64,000 nucleotides of DNA from Microbacterium hibisci (GCF_015278255.1 NZ_JADIJC010000001.1:744001-808000); one strand, 5' to 3'. Shown: positions 49,657 to 58,444, counted from the stretch's first letter. The notes: generated by a model from the sequence alone, not told the origin. Translations and numbers: made by a program.

Positions 49657-50484
49657 GTGACCTCCCCTCGCTCCGCGTCGACGTTCGACACGCCGTTCGA
49701 GGGGGACCTCGAGGCCGACCTCGAACTGGCTCTGCGCCTGGCGGATGCCGCGGATGCGGCATCCATGTCCCGCTTCGATGCCGCCGATCTCGACGTGCGC
49801 CTGAAGGCCGACGCGAGCCACGTCACGGAGGCGGATCTGGCCACCGAGCGCGCGATCCGCGCGCTGCTCGAGACCGAGCGTCCGGGCGACGGGATCTTCG
49901 GCGAGGAGTTCGGGATCACCGGCGATTCGGCTCGGCAGTGGATCATCGACCCGATCGACGGCACCGCGAACTACCTCAAAGGCATCCCGATGTGGTCGAC
50001 CCTCATCGCGCTCGCGATCGACGGCGTTCCGCGCGTCGGGGTCGTGAGCCAGCCCGCGATCGGCCGCCGCTGGTGGGCCGCCACCGGGCACGGGGCGTGG
50101 ACGAACACGCCCGCCGGCGCACCCCGGCCCCTCGCCGTGTCGGCCGTCGACGCGATCGGCGACTCGAGCGTGAGCTTCCAGAGCATCGGCCAATGGCGCG
50201 ACGCCGGCAAGCTCGATGCGCTCGAGCGCCTGACGTCGTCGGTGTGGCGCGACCGCGGCTACGGCGACGCCTGGCCCTACATGCTCCTCGCCGAAGGGCG
50301 CCTGGAGTTCGTCGCCGAGTTCGGCGTCAAGGAGTACGACCTCGCCGCGCACGTCCCGATCGTCATCGAGGCCGGCGGCCGCTTCACGTCGTTCGACGGC
50401 GTCGACTCCCTGTCGGAGCGCTCATCGCTCGCGACCAATCGCGTGCTCCACGACGCCTACCTCGACCTGCTCCATTCCGCCTGA
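49657..50484 (+). CDS. hisN: Histidinol-phosphatase, inositol-monophosphatase type
   Basis: 275 aa from GTG 49657. Li-sensitive IMPase fold: metal residues in GIFGEEFG, the WIIDPIDGTANYLKG motif and the later EFGVKEYDLAAH. HisN-type histidinol-phosphatases of actinobacteria have this length and motif set, dephosphorylating histidinol-P in histidine synthesis. An inositol-1-phosphatase role cannot be excluded. TATCCT at 49643-49648 lies 8 bases before the GTG and no ribosome site exists, so the mRNA is probably leaderless. Confidence 0.88.
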   Translation: MTSPRSASTFDTPFEGDLEADLELALRLADAADAASMSRFDAADLDVRLKADASHVTEADLATERAIRALLETERPGDGIFGEEFGITGDSARQWIIDPIDGTANYLKGIPMWSTLIALAIDGVPRVGVVSQPAIGRRWWAATGHGAWTNTPAGAPRPLAVSAVDAIGDSSVSFQSIGQWRDAGKLDALERLTSSVWRDRGYGDAWPYMLLAEGRLEFVAEFGVKEYDLAAHVPIVIEAGGRFTSFDGVDSLSERSSLATNRVLHDAYLDLLHSA

Positions 50485-50521
50485 CACCCCGACCGCCTCC
50501 CATCCCCCACGGAGACCCTCG

Positions 50522-51103
50522 ATGCCCGCCCCTCGCATCCTCGGCGCTGCTGCCGTCCTCGTCCTGTCCGCGGTGATCCTGTCGGCCTGCGCCGGCTCGC
50601 CCGAAGCCGCGCCCGAGCCGACGGGAAACGCCCAGACCCCGACCGCCGCCGCCCCGGGGCCCACCGCGACGCCCGAGCCCGAGCCCGCGTCGACAGAGAA
50701 GCCGACCTGCGAGACGATCATCAGCGCGTCCGTCGTCGCCGAGTTCGAGCGCCTCGGCTGGACGGCGCAGGAGTCCCCCCTCTACATCGGCAGCACCGAG
50801 ATGGCCGACGGCCTGCAGTGCATGTGGGCCGACTTCCAGGGCCCTGCGGGCGACCACGGGCAGATGTACGGCTGGGCGCCGATCTCGGAGTCCGAGGCGA
50901 CCGAGACCCAGGAGGAGCTCGTGGCGCAGGGATGGCTGCGAGAAGACGACGACCCGACGGGCGTGTACATCACCGAGAGCGCCGAGACCGCGATCGCGAC
51001 GGATGCCGAGGGCTACGGCATGACCTATCTCTTCGGTGAAGGCCACGTGAAGGTCGCCGACACGAAGCAGAATCTGCTGCTGATCGAGTGGCCGAGGGGC
51101 TGA
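50522..51103 (+). CDS. Putative lipoprotein (193 aa)
   Basis: Signal with lipobox VILSAC (cysteine 23), then a proline/alanine/threonine linker of about 35 residues, then a soluble domain of about 130 residues with two cysteines (CETII, LQCMW) that may form a disulfide. Such DUF-type actinobacterial lipoproteins are common; function unknown. Follows hisN by 37 bp on the same strand. Confidence 0.8.
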   Translation: MPAPRILGAAAVLVLSAVILSACAGSPEAAPEPTGNAQTPTAAAPGPTATPEPEPASTEKPTCETIISASVVAEFERLGWTAQESPLYIGSTEMADGLQCMWADFQGPAGDHGQMYGWAPISESEATETQEELVAQGWLREDDDPTGVYITESAETAIATDAEGYGMTYLFGEGHVKVADTKQNLLLIEWPRG

Positions 51104-51164
51104 ACTCGGCGCACGGCGGCAGGGAGTCCTGGCCTCGTCGCGTGACCGCGTAGGCTCGATCCTC

Positions 51165-51704
51165 ATGGCGATCGGCGCGACGATGCACACCTTCGATATC
51201 CAGCTGGCCGACGTCGATCGCGGCGTCTATGAGGATCTGTCGGTGCGCCTGGCACGGCATCCGTCCGAGACCGACGCCTTCATGCTCACGCGCGTGCTCG
51301 CGTACTGCCTCGAGTACGAGGAGGGCATCGCGTTCAGCGAGGGCATCTCGGCGACCGACGAGCCCGCGGTTCTGGTGCGTGACCTGACCGGCGCGCTCGT
51401 CGCGTGGATCGAAGTGGGAGCTCCGGATGCCGCGCGCCTGCACACCGGAAGCCTCCAGGCCTCTCGCGTCGCGGTGTACACCCAGCGCGACCCCGCGAAG
51501 GTCGCGCCGCTGTGGGCGGGCAAGCGCATCCATCGTGCGGAGCAGATCCCGCTGTACAGCTTCGACCCGGGCTTCTTCGACGCGGCGACCAGCCCGCTCG
51601 AGCGACGCAACACGATGACCGCCTCGATCACCGAGCGTCGCCTGTATCTCGACCTCAACGGCTCGTCGTTCGAATCCGACATCCACGAGGTGCCTGCGGG
51701 GTAG
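51165..51704 (+). CDS. YaeQ-family protein
   Basis: 179 aa, family-typical length. YaeQ proteins have a PD-(D/E)XK nuclease-like fold of unknown function. Visible blocks: FDIQLADVDRGVYEDLSVRLARHPSETDAFMLTRVLAYCLEYEEG (in two parts), EPAVLVRDLTGALVAWIEVGAPD containing the E-x-G region, and SDIHEVPAG at the end. The family is best known from gammaproteobacteria, so its presence here is worth noting. Confidence 0.88.
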   Translation: MAIGATMHTFDIQLADVDRGVYEDLSVRLARHPSETDAFMLTRVLAYCLEYEEGIAFSEGISATDEPAVLVRDLTGALVAWIEVGAPDAARLHTGSLQASRVAVYTQRDPAKVAPLWAGKRIHRAEQIPLYSFDPGFFDAATSPLERRNTMTASITERRLYLDLNGSSFESDIHEVPAG

Positions 51705-51710
51705 CCGAGG

Positions 51711-51833
51711 GCGCGGTCAGGCGCAGCGTGGCCACGCGCAGCGCAGTCGGGCGGAGCGCGGTCAGGCGCAGCGCTGTCCCGTGCACCGTAGGCACGCGCA
51801 GTGCAGTAGGACGGAGCGCGGTCAGCCGGGCAG
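51711..51833. repeat. Degenerate direct repeats downstream of the YaeQ-like gene
   Basis: GCGCGGTCAGGCGCAGCG recurs at 51711 and 51757, with GCGCGGTCAGCCGG at 51817; between them CACGCGCAGnGCAGT appears twice. Copy lengths differ (about 46 and 60 bp). No coding frame or CRISPR-like regular spacing. Confidence 0.6.
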
Positions 51834-52238
51834 GAAGTTATCCCGCGCCAGCGGCGCGATCTCGAGTTCGCCCGCGTCGGCGCGCGCCACCCAGCGCAGC
51901 TCCTCGATCTCGGCGGAGATGACGGGGACCTGATCGCCGATCGCCACCTCGAACACGTCCGCCACGACGAGGAAGCCCGGCTCGTTGGCCGCCGCGGCCG
52001 TGAACAGCCCCAAGGGCTGCAGCTCAGCCGCGTCGACCGCGAGCCCCAGCTCTTCGAGCAGCTCCCGGCTCAGCGTCTCGCGCGGGCTCTCCCCCGGCTC
52101 GGGCTTGCCGCCGGGCTGCATGAACGCCGTCGTGCCAGCCTTGCGCACGAGAAGCAGCTCGTCCTGGTCGTTCACGATGACGGCGGCGGACACACGGATG
52201 CTGCCCGTCGTCGCCCCGGCCGGGTTGGAGGTGCTCAC
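51822..52238 (-). CDS. NUDIX hydrolase
   Basis: 138 aa, GTG start. Full NUDIX box pattern G-x5-E-x7-RE-x2-EE-x-G is seen from GKPEPGESPRE to LLEELG (residues of about 43-65). Hydrolyses a nucleoside diphosphate linked to another group; substrate unknown. Divergent from the zinc-ribbon SDR gene. Confidence 0.92.
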   Translation of the reverse strand: MSTSNPAGATTGSIRVSAAVIVNDQDELLLVRKAGTTAFMQPGGKPEPGESPRETLSRELLEELGLAVDAAELQPLGLFTAAAANEPGFLVVADVFEVAIGDQVPVISAEIEELRWVARADAGELEIAPLARDNFLPG

Positions 52239-52276
52239 GAAGGCACGCTAACAGGAAGCGCGGATGCGTCCCGGCG

Positions 52277-52282
52277 TAGAAT
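52277..52282 (+). promoter_or_regulatory. -10 hexamer of the zinc-ribbon SDR-like gene (leaderless)
   Basis: TAGAAT, five of six matches to TATAAT, ends 5 bases before GTG 52288. No ribosome site lies between, so the GTG would be the first or second codon position of the transcript; this decides the start over ATG 52264. Confidence 0.6.
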
Positions 52283-52287
52283 CACGT

Positions 52288-53769
52288 GTGCTTCCCGATT
52301 CCCCCGCTCCCTCCGACCTGCCGCCGAGCGGCATCGACCCGGACGACCTGGCGACCACCCTCCGTGTGCTCGGCAACATGGCGGGCGTCGACGAGACGCA
52401 CCCCGACTACATCGCCGTCCGCCGAGCGACCGCCGCGATGTTCAAGGCCGTGAAGAAGGAGCGTCGTCGCGAGATCCGGGAGGCGATCGCCGCCGCCGAC
52501 CGCGCCGTCGTCGCCGCCACGGCCACCGGCGCGCCCGACCGGATCGACGACGAGACGCGCGGCATCCCGATCTCGAGCTCCACCACCGCTCCCACGGCCG
52601 GCACCCTGCTCAAACCGCGCGCCTGCTACATCTGCAAGCAGCCATACACGCTCGTCGACGCGTTCTACCACCAGCTCTGCCCGACGTGCGCGGCGATGAG
52701 CCACGCCAAGCGCGAGGCGCGCACCGACCTCACCGGCAAGCGCGCGCTGCTCACCGGCGGCCGCGCGAAGATCGGCATGTACATCGCGCTGCGTCTGCTG
52801 CGCGACGGTGCCCACACGACGATCACGACCCGCTTCCCGCGCGATGCGGTGCGCCGCTTCAGCAGTCTGCCCGACGCGCCGGAGTGGATCGATCGCCTCA
52901 AGATCATCGGCATCGACTTGCGTGATCCGGCTCAGGTGATCGGCCTGGCGGAGGATGTCGCGGCAGCGGGCTCACTCGACATCCTCATCAACAACGCGAC
53001 GCAGACCGTGCGCCGCTCACCGGGGGCGTACCAGCCGCTCGTCGACGCCGAGCTCGCGCCGCTGCCGGATGGCCCGCTGCCCGAACTGGTCACCTTCGGC
53101 CACACGAACGACCGCCACCCGCAGGCGCTCGAGCGCTCCGTGACCGCCCACCCGATCCTCGCGGCCGCCGCGGCACGCGCGGAGGAGCTGACCGAGCAGG
53201 CGATGGCGGCAGGTTCGAGTTCGCTGGAGCGCCTCGCCGCGGGCACCGCGATCGACGCCGGCGGACTCATCCCCGACCTCGACCACACCAACTCGTGGGT
53301 GCAGAGCGTCGACGAGGTCGATCCGCTCGAGATGCTCGAGGTGCAGCTGGCGAACACGACCGCGCCCTTCCTTCTCGTGTCGAAGCTGCGCGCCTCGATG
53401 GCCGCGAGTCCCGCGAGGCGCACGTACGTCGTGAACGTGAGTGCGATGGAGGGCGTGTTCAACCGCGGCTACAAAGGGCCGGGGCATCCGCACACCAACA
53501 TGGCCAAGGCCGCCGTCAACATGCTCACGCGCACGAGCGCACGGGAGCTCTTCGAGACCGACCGGATCCTGATGACGAGCGTCGACACCGGCTGGATCAC
53601 CGACGAGCGCCCGCACCCGACCAAGGTGCGACTCGCTGAAGAGGGCTTTCACGCTCCCCTCGACCTCGTCGACGGCGCCGCGCGCGTCTACGATCCGATC
53701 GTTCGCGGCGAGGCCGGCGAGGACCTCTTCGGCGTCTTCCTCAAGGACTACTCCCCCGGCGCATGGTGA
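52288..53769 (+). CDS. Zinc-ribbon/SDR-like fusion protein without the catalytic tyrosine
   Basis: 493 aa from GTG 52288. Residues 1-105 are a helical N-terminal region. C113-x2-C116 and C131-x2-C134 form a treble-clef or ribbon-type zinc site. From about 150 a Rossmann SDR domain follows (ALLTGGRAKIGMYIALRLL, IGIDLRD, ILINNATQT). Serine 385 in NVSAMEG is retained, but the YxxxK position reads T403-NMA-K407, so the usual proton-donating tyrosine is missing. An insertion of about 100 residues separates the NNA motif from the later core. It may be a binding or sensing protein, or use another donor. Substrate unknown. Confidence 0.85.
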   Translation: MLPDSPAPSDLPPSGIDPDDLATTLRVLGNMAGVDETHPDYIAVRRATAAMFKAVKKERRREIREAIAAADRAVVAATATGAPDRIDDETRGIPISSSTTAPTAGTLLKPRACYICKQPYTLVDAFYHQLCPTCAAMSHAKREARTDLTGKRALLTGGRAKIGMYIALRLLRDGAHTTITTRFPRDAVRRFSSLPDAPEWIDRLKIIGIDLRDPAQVIGLAEDVAAAGSLDILINNATQTVRRSPGAYQPLVDAELAPLPDGPLPELVTFGHTNDRHPQALERSVTAHPILAAAAARAEELTEQAMAAGSSSLERLAAGTAIDAGGLIPDLDHTNSWVQSVDEVDPLEMLEVQLANTTAPFLLVSKLRASMAASPARRTYVVNVSAMEGVFNRGYKGPGHPHTNMAKAAVNMLTRTSARELFETDRILMTSVDTGWITDERPHPTKVRLAEEGFHAPLDLVDGAARVYDPIVRGEAGEDLFGVFLKDYSPGAW

Positions 53770-53975
53770 ACCTCCCCGAGCCGGGTCGTCGCGTCGTGGT
53801 CCGCTACCTGCTGCCGACGGGCCAGGCGACCGACGCTCTCGGCGAGCTGCTGAGCGCCGATGCCGAGACCGTGGTCGTGGACGGCAAGCGCGGGGTCGAG
53901 CGCATCCCGCGCGGCGCGATCATCGCCGCGAAGGAAGTGCCCCCGCCTCCGGCCCCGCGAGCCCCGCGCCGGTAG
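53763..53975 (+). CDS. Small SH3-like beta-barrel protein (70 aa)
   Basis: ATG 53763 overlaps the stop of the SDR-like gene, so it is translationally coupled. The pattern GRRVVVRYLLPTGQATDALGELLSADAETVVV followed by RIPRGAIIAAKEV (read in parts) resembles the small SH3-like domain found N-terminal to some actinobacterial GNAT acetyltransferases; no acetyltransferase follows here. Ends in a P/R-rich tail. Confidence 0.7.
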   Translation: MVNLPEPGRRVVVRYLLPTGQATDALGELLSADAETVVVDGKRGVERIPRGAIIAAKEVPPPPAPRAPRR

Positions 53976-54011
53976 CCGGCGTCCTGGCCGAGCCGCCCGT
54001 GCGGGGGGCGA

Positions 54012-54989
54012 TCAGAACCGCAGCAGCACCTTGCCGGCCCGACCCGGCACGTCGCTTGCCGCCGCAGCCTCGCGCGCCCGCTCGAACGGGAAGACCGCGT
54101 CGACCGGCAAGGCGACCTCGCCCGACCCGATGCGCCCGATCAGCTCCGCGAACAGCGCACCTCGCTTCGCAGCATCCATCATCCGGCTCACGATGCTGCC
54201 CCAGAAGCCCTTCACCGTCGCCTGCTTGAAGATGAGGTCGCCCGACGAGAGCTCCAGCGTGTCGGAGCCCATCGCTCCGAACGAGACGAGCGTGCCGCCC
54301 TCGCCGAGGAGCGACAGCAGATCACCGGCCGCGGAGCCGCCGACCGAGTCCACAGCCGCCCGCGGCGCATTCTCGCCGAGGATCTCGGCGGCGCGCTCCC
54401 GCCAGTCGTCCGACGCGGTCGAGACGACATCACGGATGCCGAGCCCGGCGAGCTCGTCCACGCCGGCGTCGCGGCGGACGAGGCCGAGCACGCGTACGCC
54501 GCGCGCGGCGGCGAACTGCGCGACGAGCTTGCCGACGGCGCCGTTGGCGGTGTTCTGGACGATCCAGTCGCCCGGCTGCACGTCGAGGAAGTCGAGCAGG
54601 CTCAGGGCGCTGAACGGCATGGCGACGAGCTGTGCAGCCGTCTCATCGCTCATCCCGTCGGGCACCGGGATGAGACCGGCCGCCTTCGCGACGAAGTACT
54701 CGCTCCACACGCCGAACGTTCCGCCGGTGACGACGCGCTGGCCGACCTGCAGCGCGTCCACGCCCTCGCCGAGCGCATCCACGACACCGACCGCCTCGGT
54801 GCCGGCCTGCGCCGGGAGTTCGGGCTTGAACCCGTACGTGCCGCGGATCGTCCAGAGGTCGTGATTGTGGATCGGCGACAGCACCGTCCGCACCCGCACC
54901 TGGCCGGCGCCGGGCTCGGGCAGCGGTCGCTCCGCGACCTCGAGGACCTCGGATGCCTCGCCGAAGGTGGGGTGGATGAGTGCGCGCAC
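54012..54989 (-). CDS. NADPH:quinone oxidoreductase-like MDR protein
   Basis: 325 aa from GTG 54989 with AGGGAG upstream. Zinc-independent medium-chain reductase: GROES-like N-terminal part with NHDLWTIRG, AGTEAVGVVDALGEGV, then the Rossmann part NGAVGKLVAQFAAARG. Resembles trans-2-enoyl-CoA/quinone reductases. A TATACG at 55045-55050 on the minus strand could be its -10. Confidence 0.88.
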   Translation of the reverse strand: MRALIHPTFGEASEVLEVAERPLPEPGAGQVRVRTVLSPIHNHDLWTIRGTYGFKPELPAQAGTEAVGVVDALGEGVDALQVGQRVVTGGTFGVWSEYFVAKAAGLIPVPDGMSDETAAQLVAMPFSALSLLDFLDVQPGDWIVQNTANGAVGKLVAQFAAARGVRVLGLVRRDAGVDELAGLGIRDVVSTASDDWRERAAEILGENAPRAAVDSVGGSAAGDLLSLLGEGGTLVSFGAMGSDTLELSSGDLIFKQATVKGFWGSIVSRMMDAAKRGALFAELIGRIGSGEVALPVDAVFPFERAREAAAASDVPGRAGKVLLRF

Positions 54990-55193
54990 GGTGGTGCTCC
55001 CTGTGGTGTGTCCAGCGGGCCGCGGGTGCGCGACCACTCGAACGTATAGCGGTGCGCGGGGCGGAGGCATTCCCTGCTGCCGGGAGCGGCCCGTTACAGG
55101 CAGTCTTCTCAGGAAGCTCCGGCATTCTGCATGGTGCGGAGGTGATGGGCGTCGACGGCGGCGGGACTGGGACCCGTCCTGCGGTACAGCTCA

Positions 55194-55213
55194 GCCGGTC
55201 GTCCACGACCGGC
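55194..55213 (-). terminator. Hairpin downstream of the second LysR gene
   Basis: GCCGGTCG-TCCA-CGACCGGC, perfect 8-bp stem with a tetraloop, 30 bases after the LysR stop. No T tract, so it is a weak candidate. Confidence 0.4.
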
Positions 55214-55242
55214 GTCCGCGCGGGTCGCGAGCCGCCACCACC

Positions 55243-56175
55243 TCACGCGCTCGCGGCCATACGCATCGTCGCCGACCGCTGAGTCGCCAACTCGGCCGCG
55301 GTGCGCGCGATGGTCTGCTGCATCGCATCGACGGCAGCGGTCGGGGCCATGTCCACCGCGCGCGCCATGCTGATCGTGCGGGTGAGCGTCGGTGAGGAGA
55401 GTCGCACCGCGCGGAGTCCTGGGCGGTCGACGAGCACCATCGCCGGGACGATCGCGACGCCGATGCCGCGCTCCACGAAGCGGATGACGGCATCCATCTC
55501 GGCACCTGCGAGAACGACACGCGGTGTGACGCCGGAGGCATGGAATGCGGCATCCGTCGTCGCCCGCAGGTCGTACGACGACGCGAAGACCACCTGCGGC
55601 AGCTCGGCGACCTCGGAGAGGGCGATGCTGTCGCGTTCGGTCACGGGCGGCGCCGCACTCGATGAGATCACGACGAGCTCTTCAACCAGGAGCGGCGTCG
55701 TGGCGAACCGATCGCCGGATGCCGCCTCCGAGGTCGTGATCAGTGCGAGGTCGAGCTCCCCTGCCGCGAGCTCACCGAGCAGATGCCGCGAGCCGTGCTC
55801 CGACAGGTGCAGCTCCACCCCGGGATGCACGGCGTGGAAGGAGCTGAGCGCCTCGGCCACGAGGCTGACGCATAGGGTGGGCGTCGCGCCCAGGCGCACC
55901 CGGCCGCGCCGCAGCCCGGCCAGCTCGTCCATCTCGCGCCGGATGGAGGACGCGTCCGCCAGCATCCTCCGCGCCAGCGGAAGGAGCGACTCCCCCGCCG
56001 TCGTCAGCGTGCTGCCCGTGCGGGCGCGATGGAACAGCGCCGCACCGAACTCGTGCTCGAGCAGCGCGATCTGCCGGCTCAAAGAGGGTTGCGCGAGACG
56101 CAGGTGGTCGGCGGCCCGCGTGAAGTTGCCGACGTCCGCCACGGCGACGAAGCTCCGGAGCTGCTCAAGATTCAC
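55243..56175 (-). CDS. LysR-family regulator of the flavoprotein gene
   Basis: 310 aa, GTG start 56175. Canonical LysR N-terminus: LEQLRSFVAVADVGNFTRAADHLRLAQPSLSRQIALLE in the first 45 residues, then the effector domain. Divergent from a fumarate-reductase-type flavoprotein with a 76-bp gap that begins with a perfect inverted repeat. Confidence 0.95.
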   Translation of the reverse strand: MNLEQLRSFVAVADVGNFTRAADHLRLAQPSLSRQIALLEHEFGAALFHRARTGSTLTTAGESLLPLARRMLADASSIRREMDELAGLRRGRVRLGATPTLCVSLVAEALSSFHAVHPGVELHLSEHGSRHLLGELAAGELDLALITTSEAASGDRFATTPLLVEELVVISSSAAPPVTERDSIALSEVAELPQVVFASSYDLRATTDAAFHASGVTPRVVLAGAEMDAVIRFVERGIGVAIVPAMVLVDRPGLRAVRLSSPTLTRTISMARAVDMAPTAAVDAMQQTIARTAAELATQRSATMRMAASA

Positions 56176-56199
56176 ATCGATAGCCTACCGCTATCGATG
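56175..56199. promoter_or_regulatory. LysR-type operator candidate
   Basis: CATCGATAG-7 nt-CTATCGATG, perfect 9-bp arms, overlapping the LysR GTG. A further half-like TTATCGAT sits at 56222-56229, 23 bases before the flavoprotein ATG. This is the recognition-site/activation-site spacing expected of LysR-controlled divergent promoters. Confidence 0.7.
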
Positions 56200-56251
56200 G
56201 AACGCAGAATCGGCATTGGAGTTATCGATCCGACGTGCCTAGCGTGGACGC

Positions 56252-57988
56252 ATGATCACCCCTGAGCGCCGGCTCTCCACCACCGTCCTCGTCATCGGCA
56301 CGGGAGGCTCCGGCCTGCGCGCCGCCATCGAACTCGCCGAGGCGGGAGTCGACGTCCTCGCGCTCGGCAAGCGACCGAAGTCCGACGCGCACACGTCCCT
56401 CGCCGCGGGCGGCATCAACGCGGCGCTGGCCACGATGGACGCCGAAGACAGCTGGCAGCAGCATGCGGCCGACACGCTGAAGGAGAGCTACCTCCTCGCC
56501 AACCCCGAGACCGTCGAGGTCGTGACCCAGGGCGCCGCCCGCGGCATCGAAGACCTCGAGCGATACGGCATGCCGTTCGCGCGGGAGGACGACGGGCGGA
56601 TCTCGCAGCGCTTCTTCGGTGCGCACACCTACCGGCGCACCGCGTTCGCAGGTGACTACACGGGCCTCGAGATCCAGCGCACGCTCGTCAATCGCGCCGC
56701 GCAGCTCGGGGTGCCCATCCTCGACACCGTCTACGTGACCCGCATCCTGGTGAATGACGACGGCGCCGTCTTCGGCGCCTACGGCTTCGATCTCGAAGAC
56801 GGGACGCGCTACCTGATCCACGCCGATGCCGTCATCCTCGCCGCCGGCGGCCACAACCGCATCTGGCGCCGCACCTCCTCGCGGCGCGATGAGAACACGG
56901 GCGACTCGTTCCGGCTCGCCGTCGAGGCCGGCGGACGGCTGCGCGACCCCGAACTCGTGCAGTTCCACCCGAGTGGGATCATCGAGCCCGAGAGCGCGGC
57001 CGGCACGCTCATCTCGGAGGCGGCGCGCGGCGAAGGCGGCATCCTGCGCAACGGCCTCGGCGAGCGGTTCATGCACAAGTACGACCCGGAACGTCTCGAG
57101 CTGTCGACCCGCGACCGAGTCGCGCTCGCCTGCTACACCGAGATCAAGGAGGGTCGCGGCACTCCCAACGGCGGCGTATGGCTCGACGTCTCGCATCTCC
57201 CCCGCGAGACGATCATGACGCGGCTGCCCCGCGTCTACCAGACGATGCTCGAACTCCAGATGCTCGACATCACGAAGGACCCCATCGAGATCGCGCCGAC
57301 CGCGCACTATTCGATGGGCGGTGTCTGGGTGCGCTCGTCGGACCACGGCACCGACGTGCCCGGCCTGTACGCGATCGGTGAGGCCTCGTCGGGACTGCAC
57401 GGCGCGAACCGCCTCGGGGGGAATTCGCTCATCGAGCTGCTGGTCTTCGGTCGCATCGTCGGCCGGGCCGCTGCGGCGTACTCCGCGTCCCTGACGGCGC
57501 AGGTGCGGTCCGCGGCCGCCGTCGACGCGGCGCGCAGCGAGATCGCCGACCTCTTGGCGTCGAAGGGCCCCGAGAACGTCCGCGCGCTGCAGCGCGCGAT
57601 CCGCGACACCATGACCGAGCATGCCGGCGTCGTGCGCTCCGAGGCCGGTCTTCTCGCGGGGCTGGCGGCTCTCGACGCGATCGAGGCCCGCATGGGCGAC
57701 ATCGGCGTGCACCCCGACATCGCCGGCTATCACGACCTCGCCCACGCATTCGACCTGAAGTCCGCCGCGCTGGCGGCCAGGGCGACGCTCGAGGCCGCGC
57801 TGGAGCGACGCGAGACCCGCGGCTGCCACAATCGCAGCGACTTTCCGGCGACGGACCCCGACCTGCAGGTGAATCTCGTGTGGTCGCCCGGAGAGGGGAT
57901 CGTGCGAGAGTCGATCCCGCCCATCCCCGACGAGATCGCTGCGCTCATGCGGGACGAGGTGTCGGTCGTCGGCAAACTCGTCGAGTAG
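56252..57988 (+). CDS. Fumarate reductase/succinate dehydrogenase-type flavoprotein
   Basis: 578 aa. FAD-binding GTGGSGLRAA near residue 16, covalent-FAD-type region HTSLAAGGINAAL, substrate blocks VQFHPSG, SEAARGEGGILRN, the catalytic arginine region LSTRDRVA, HYSMGGVWV, and EASSGLHGANRLGGNSL. C-terminal helical domain as in SdhA, FrdA and NadB. No iron-sulfur or membrane subunit gene is adjacent, and nadA/nadC are absent here, so it is an orphan flavoprotein under LysR control. L-aspartate oxidase, fumarate reductase or another dicarboxylate oxidase are possible. Confidence 0.87.
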   Translation: MITPERRLSTTVLVIGTGGSGLRAAIELAEAGVDVLALGKRPKSDAHTSLAAGGINAALATMDAEDSWQQHAADTLKESYLLANPETVEVVTQGAARGIEDLERYGMPFAREDDGRISQRFFGAHTYRRTAFAGDYTGLEIQRTLVNRAAQLGVPILDTVYVTRILVNDDGAVFGAYGFDLEDGTRYLIHADAVILAAGGHNRIWRRTSSRRDENTGDSFRLAVEAGGRLRDPELVQFHPSGIIEPESAAGTLISEAARGEGGILRNGLGERFMHKYDPERLELSTRDRVALACYTEIKEGRGTPNGGVWLDVSHLPRETIMTRLPRVYQTMLELQMLDITKDPIEIAPTAHYSMGGVWVRSSDHGTDVPGLYAIGEASSGLHGANRLGGNSLIELLVFGRIVGRAAAAYSASLTAQVRSAAAVDAARSEIADLLASKGPENVRALQRAIRDTMTEHAGVVRSEAGLLAGLAALDAIEARMGDIGVHPDIAGYHDLAHAFDLKSAALAARATLEAALERRETRGCHNRSDFPATDPDLQVNLVWSPGEGIVRESIPPIPDEIAALMRDEVSVVGKLVE

Positions 57989-58075
57989 TCCGCGCACCTG
58001 CTTCTGCGCTCGAGGCATGCGCTGCGTCGCCTTCATGCGGAACGTGAACCAGGGTCAGCGTGGTCCTCGAGGGTG

Positions 58076-58444
58076 TCACGCCGACGCGTTCAGTCCGACC
58101 CGGTTGCCTTCGGAGTCCTCGATGTACGCGTAGAGCCCCCGGCCCCCGGCGATCTCCGTCTTGGGCACGAGGATGCGACCGCCGGCCGGCTCCACGCGTG
58201 CCAGCCACTCGTCGATCGACGGATTCGCGTCGAAGTACACGCGGGATCCGAAGTGCGAGGGTTCGTCCTCGGGCGCCGCGAAGAGGCATCCCCCCGCGCC
58301 TCCGTCCTCGGCGGCGAAGATCGCCGTCTCCTTCTCCGGACCGACGGGGAGGCGGACGAGCCTCTCTCCCGTGAGGGCCTCGTAGAACGCGATCGCGCGC
58401 GACATGTCGGCGACGGGGATGTCGAACCATACGGCCTTGGTCAT
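58076..58444 (-). CDS. VOC-family (glyoxalase-like) protein
   Basis: 122 aa from ATG 58444 with GAGGG upstream. Two beta-alpha-beta-beta-beta units: AVWFDIPVADMSRAIAFYEALTG at the start and GRGLYAYIEDSEGNRVGL at the end, with a metal-type glutamate in EDSEGN. Substrate unknown; such single-domain VOC proteins are often resistance or lyase proteins. Confidence 0.88.
   Translation of the reverse strand: MTKAVWFDIPVADMSRAIAFYEALTGERLVRLPVGPEKETAIFAAEDGGAGGCLFAAPEDEPSHFGSRVYFDANPSIDEWLARVEPAGGRILVPKTEIAGGRGLYAYIEDSEGNRVGLNASA

Noticed and set aside
51711..51833. CRISPR-like array
   Set aside because: Repeat copies are imperfect, of unequal spacing and only two to three in number; no cas genes.
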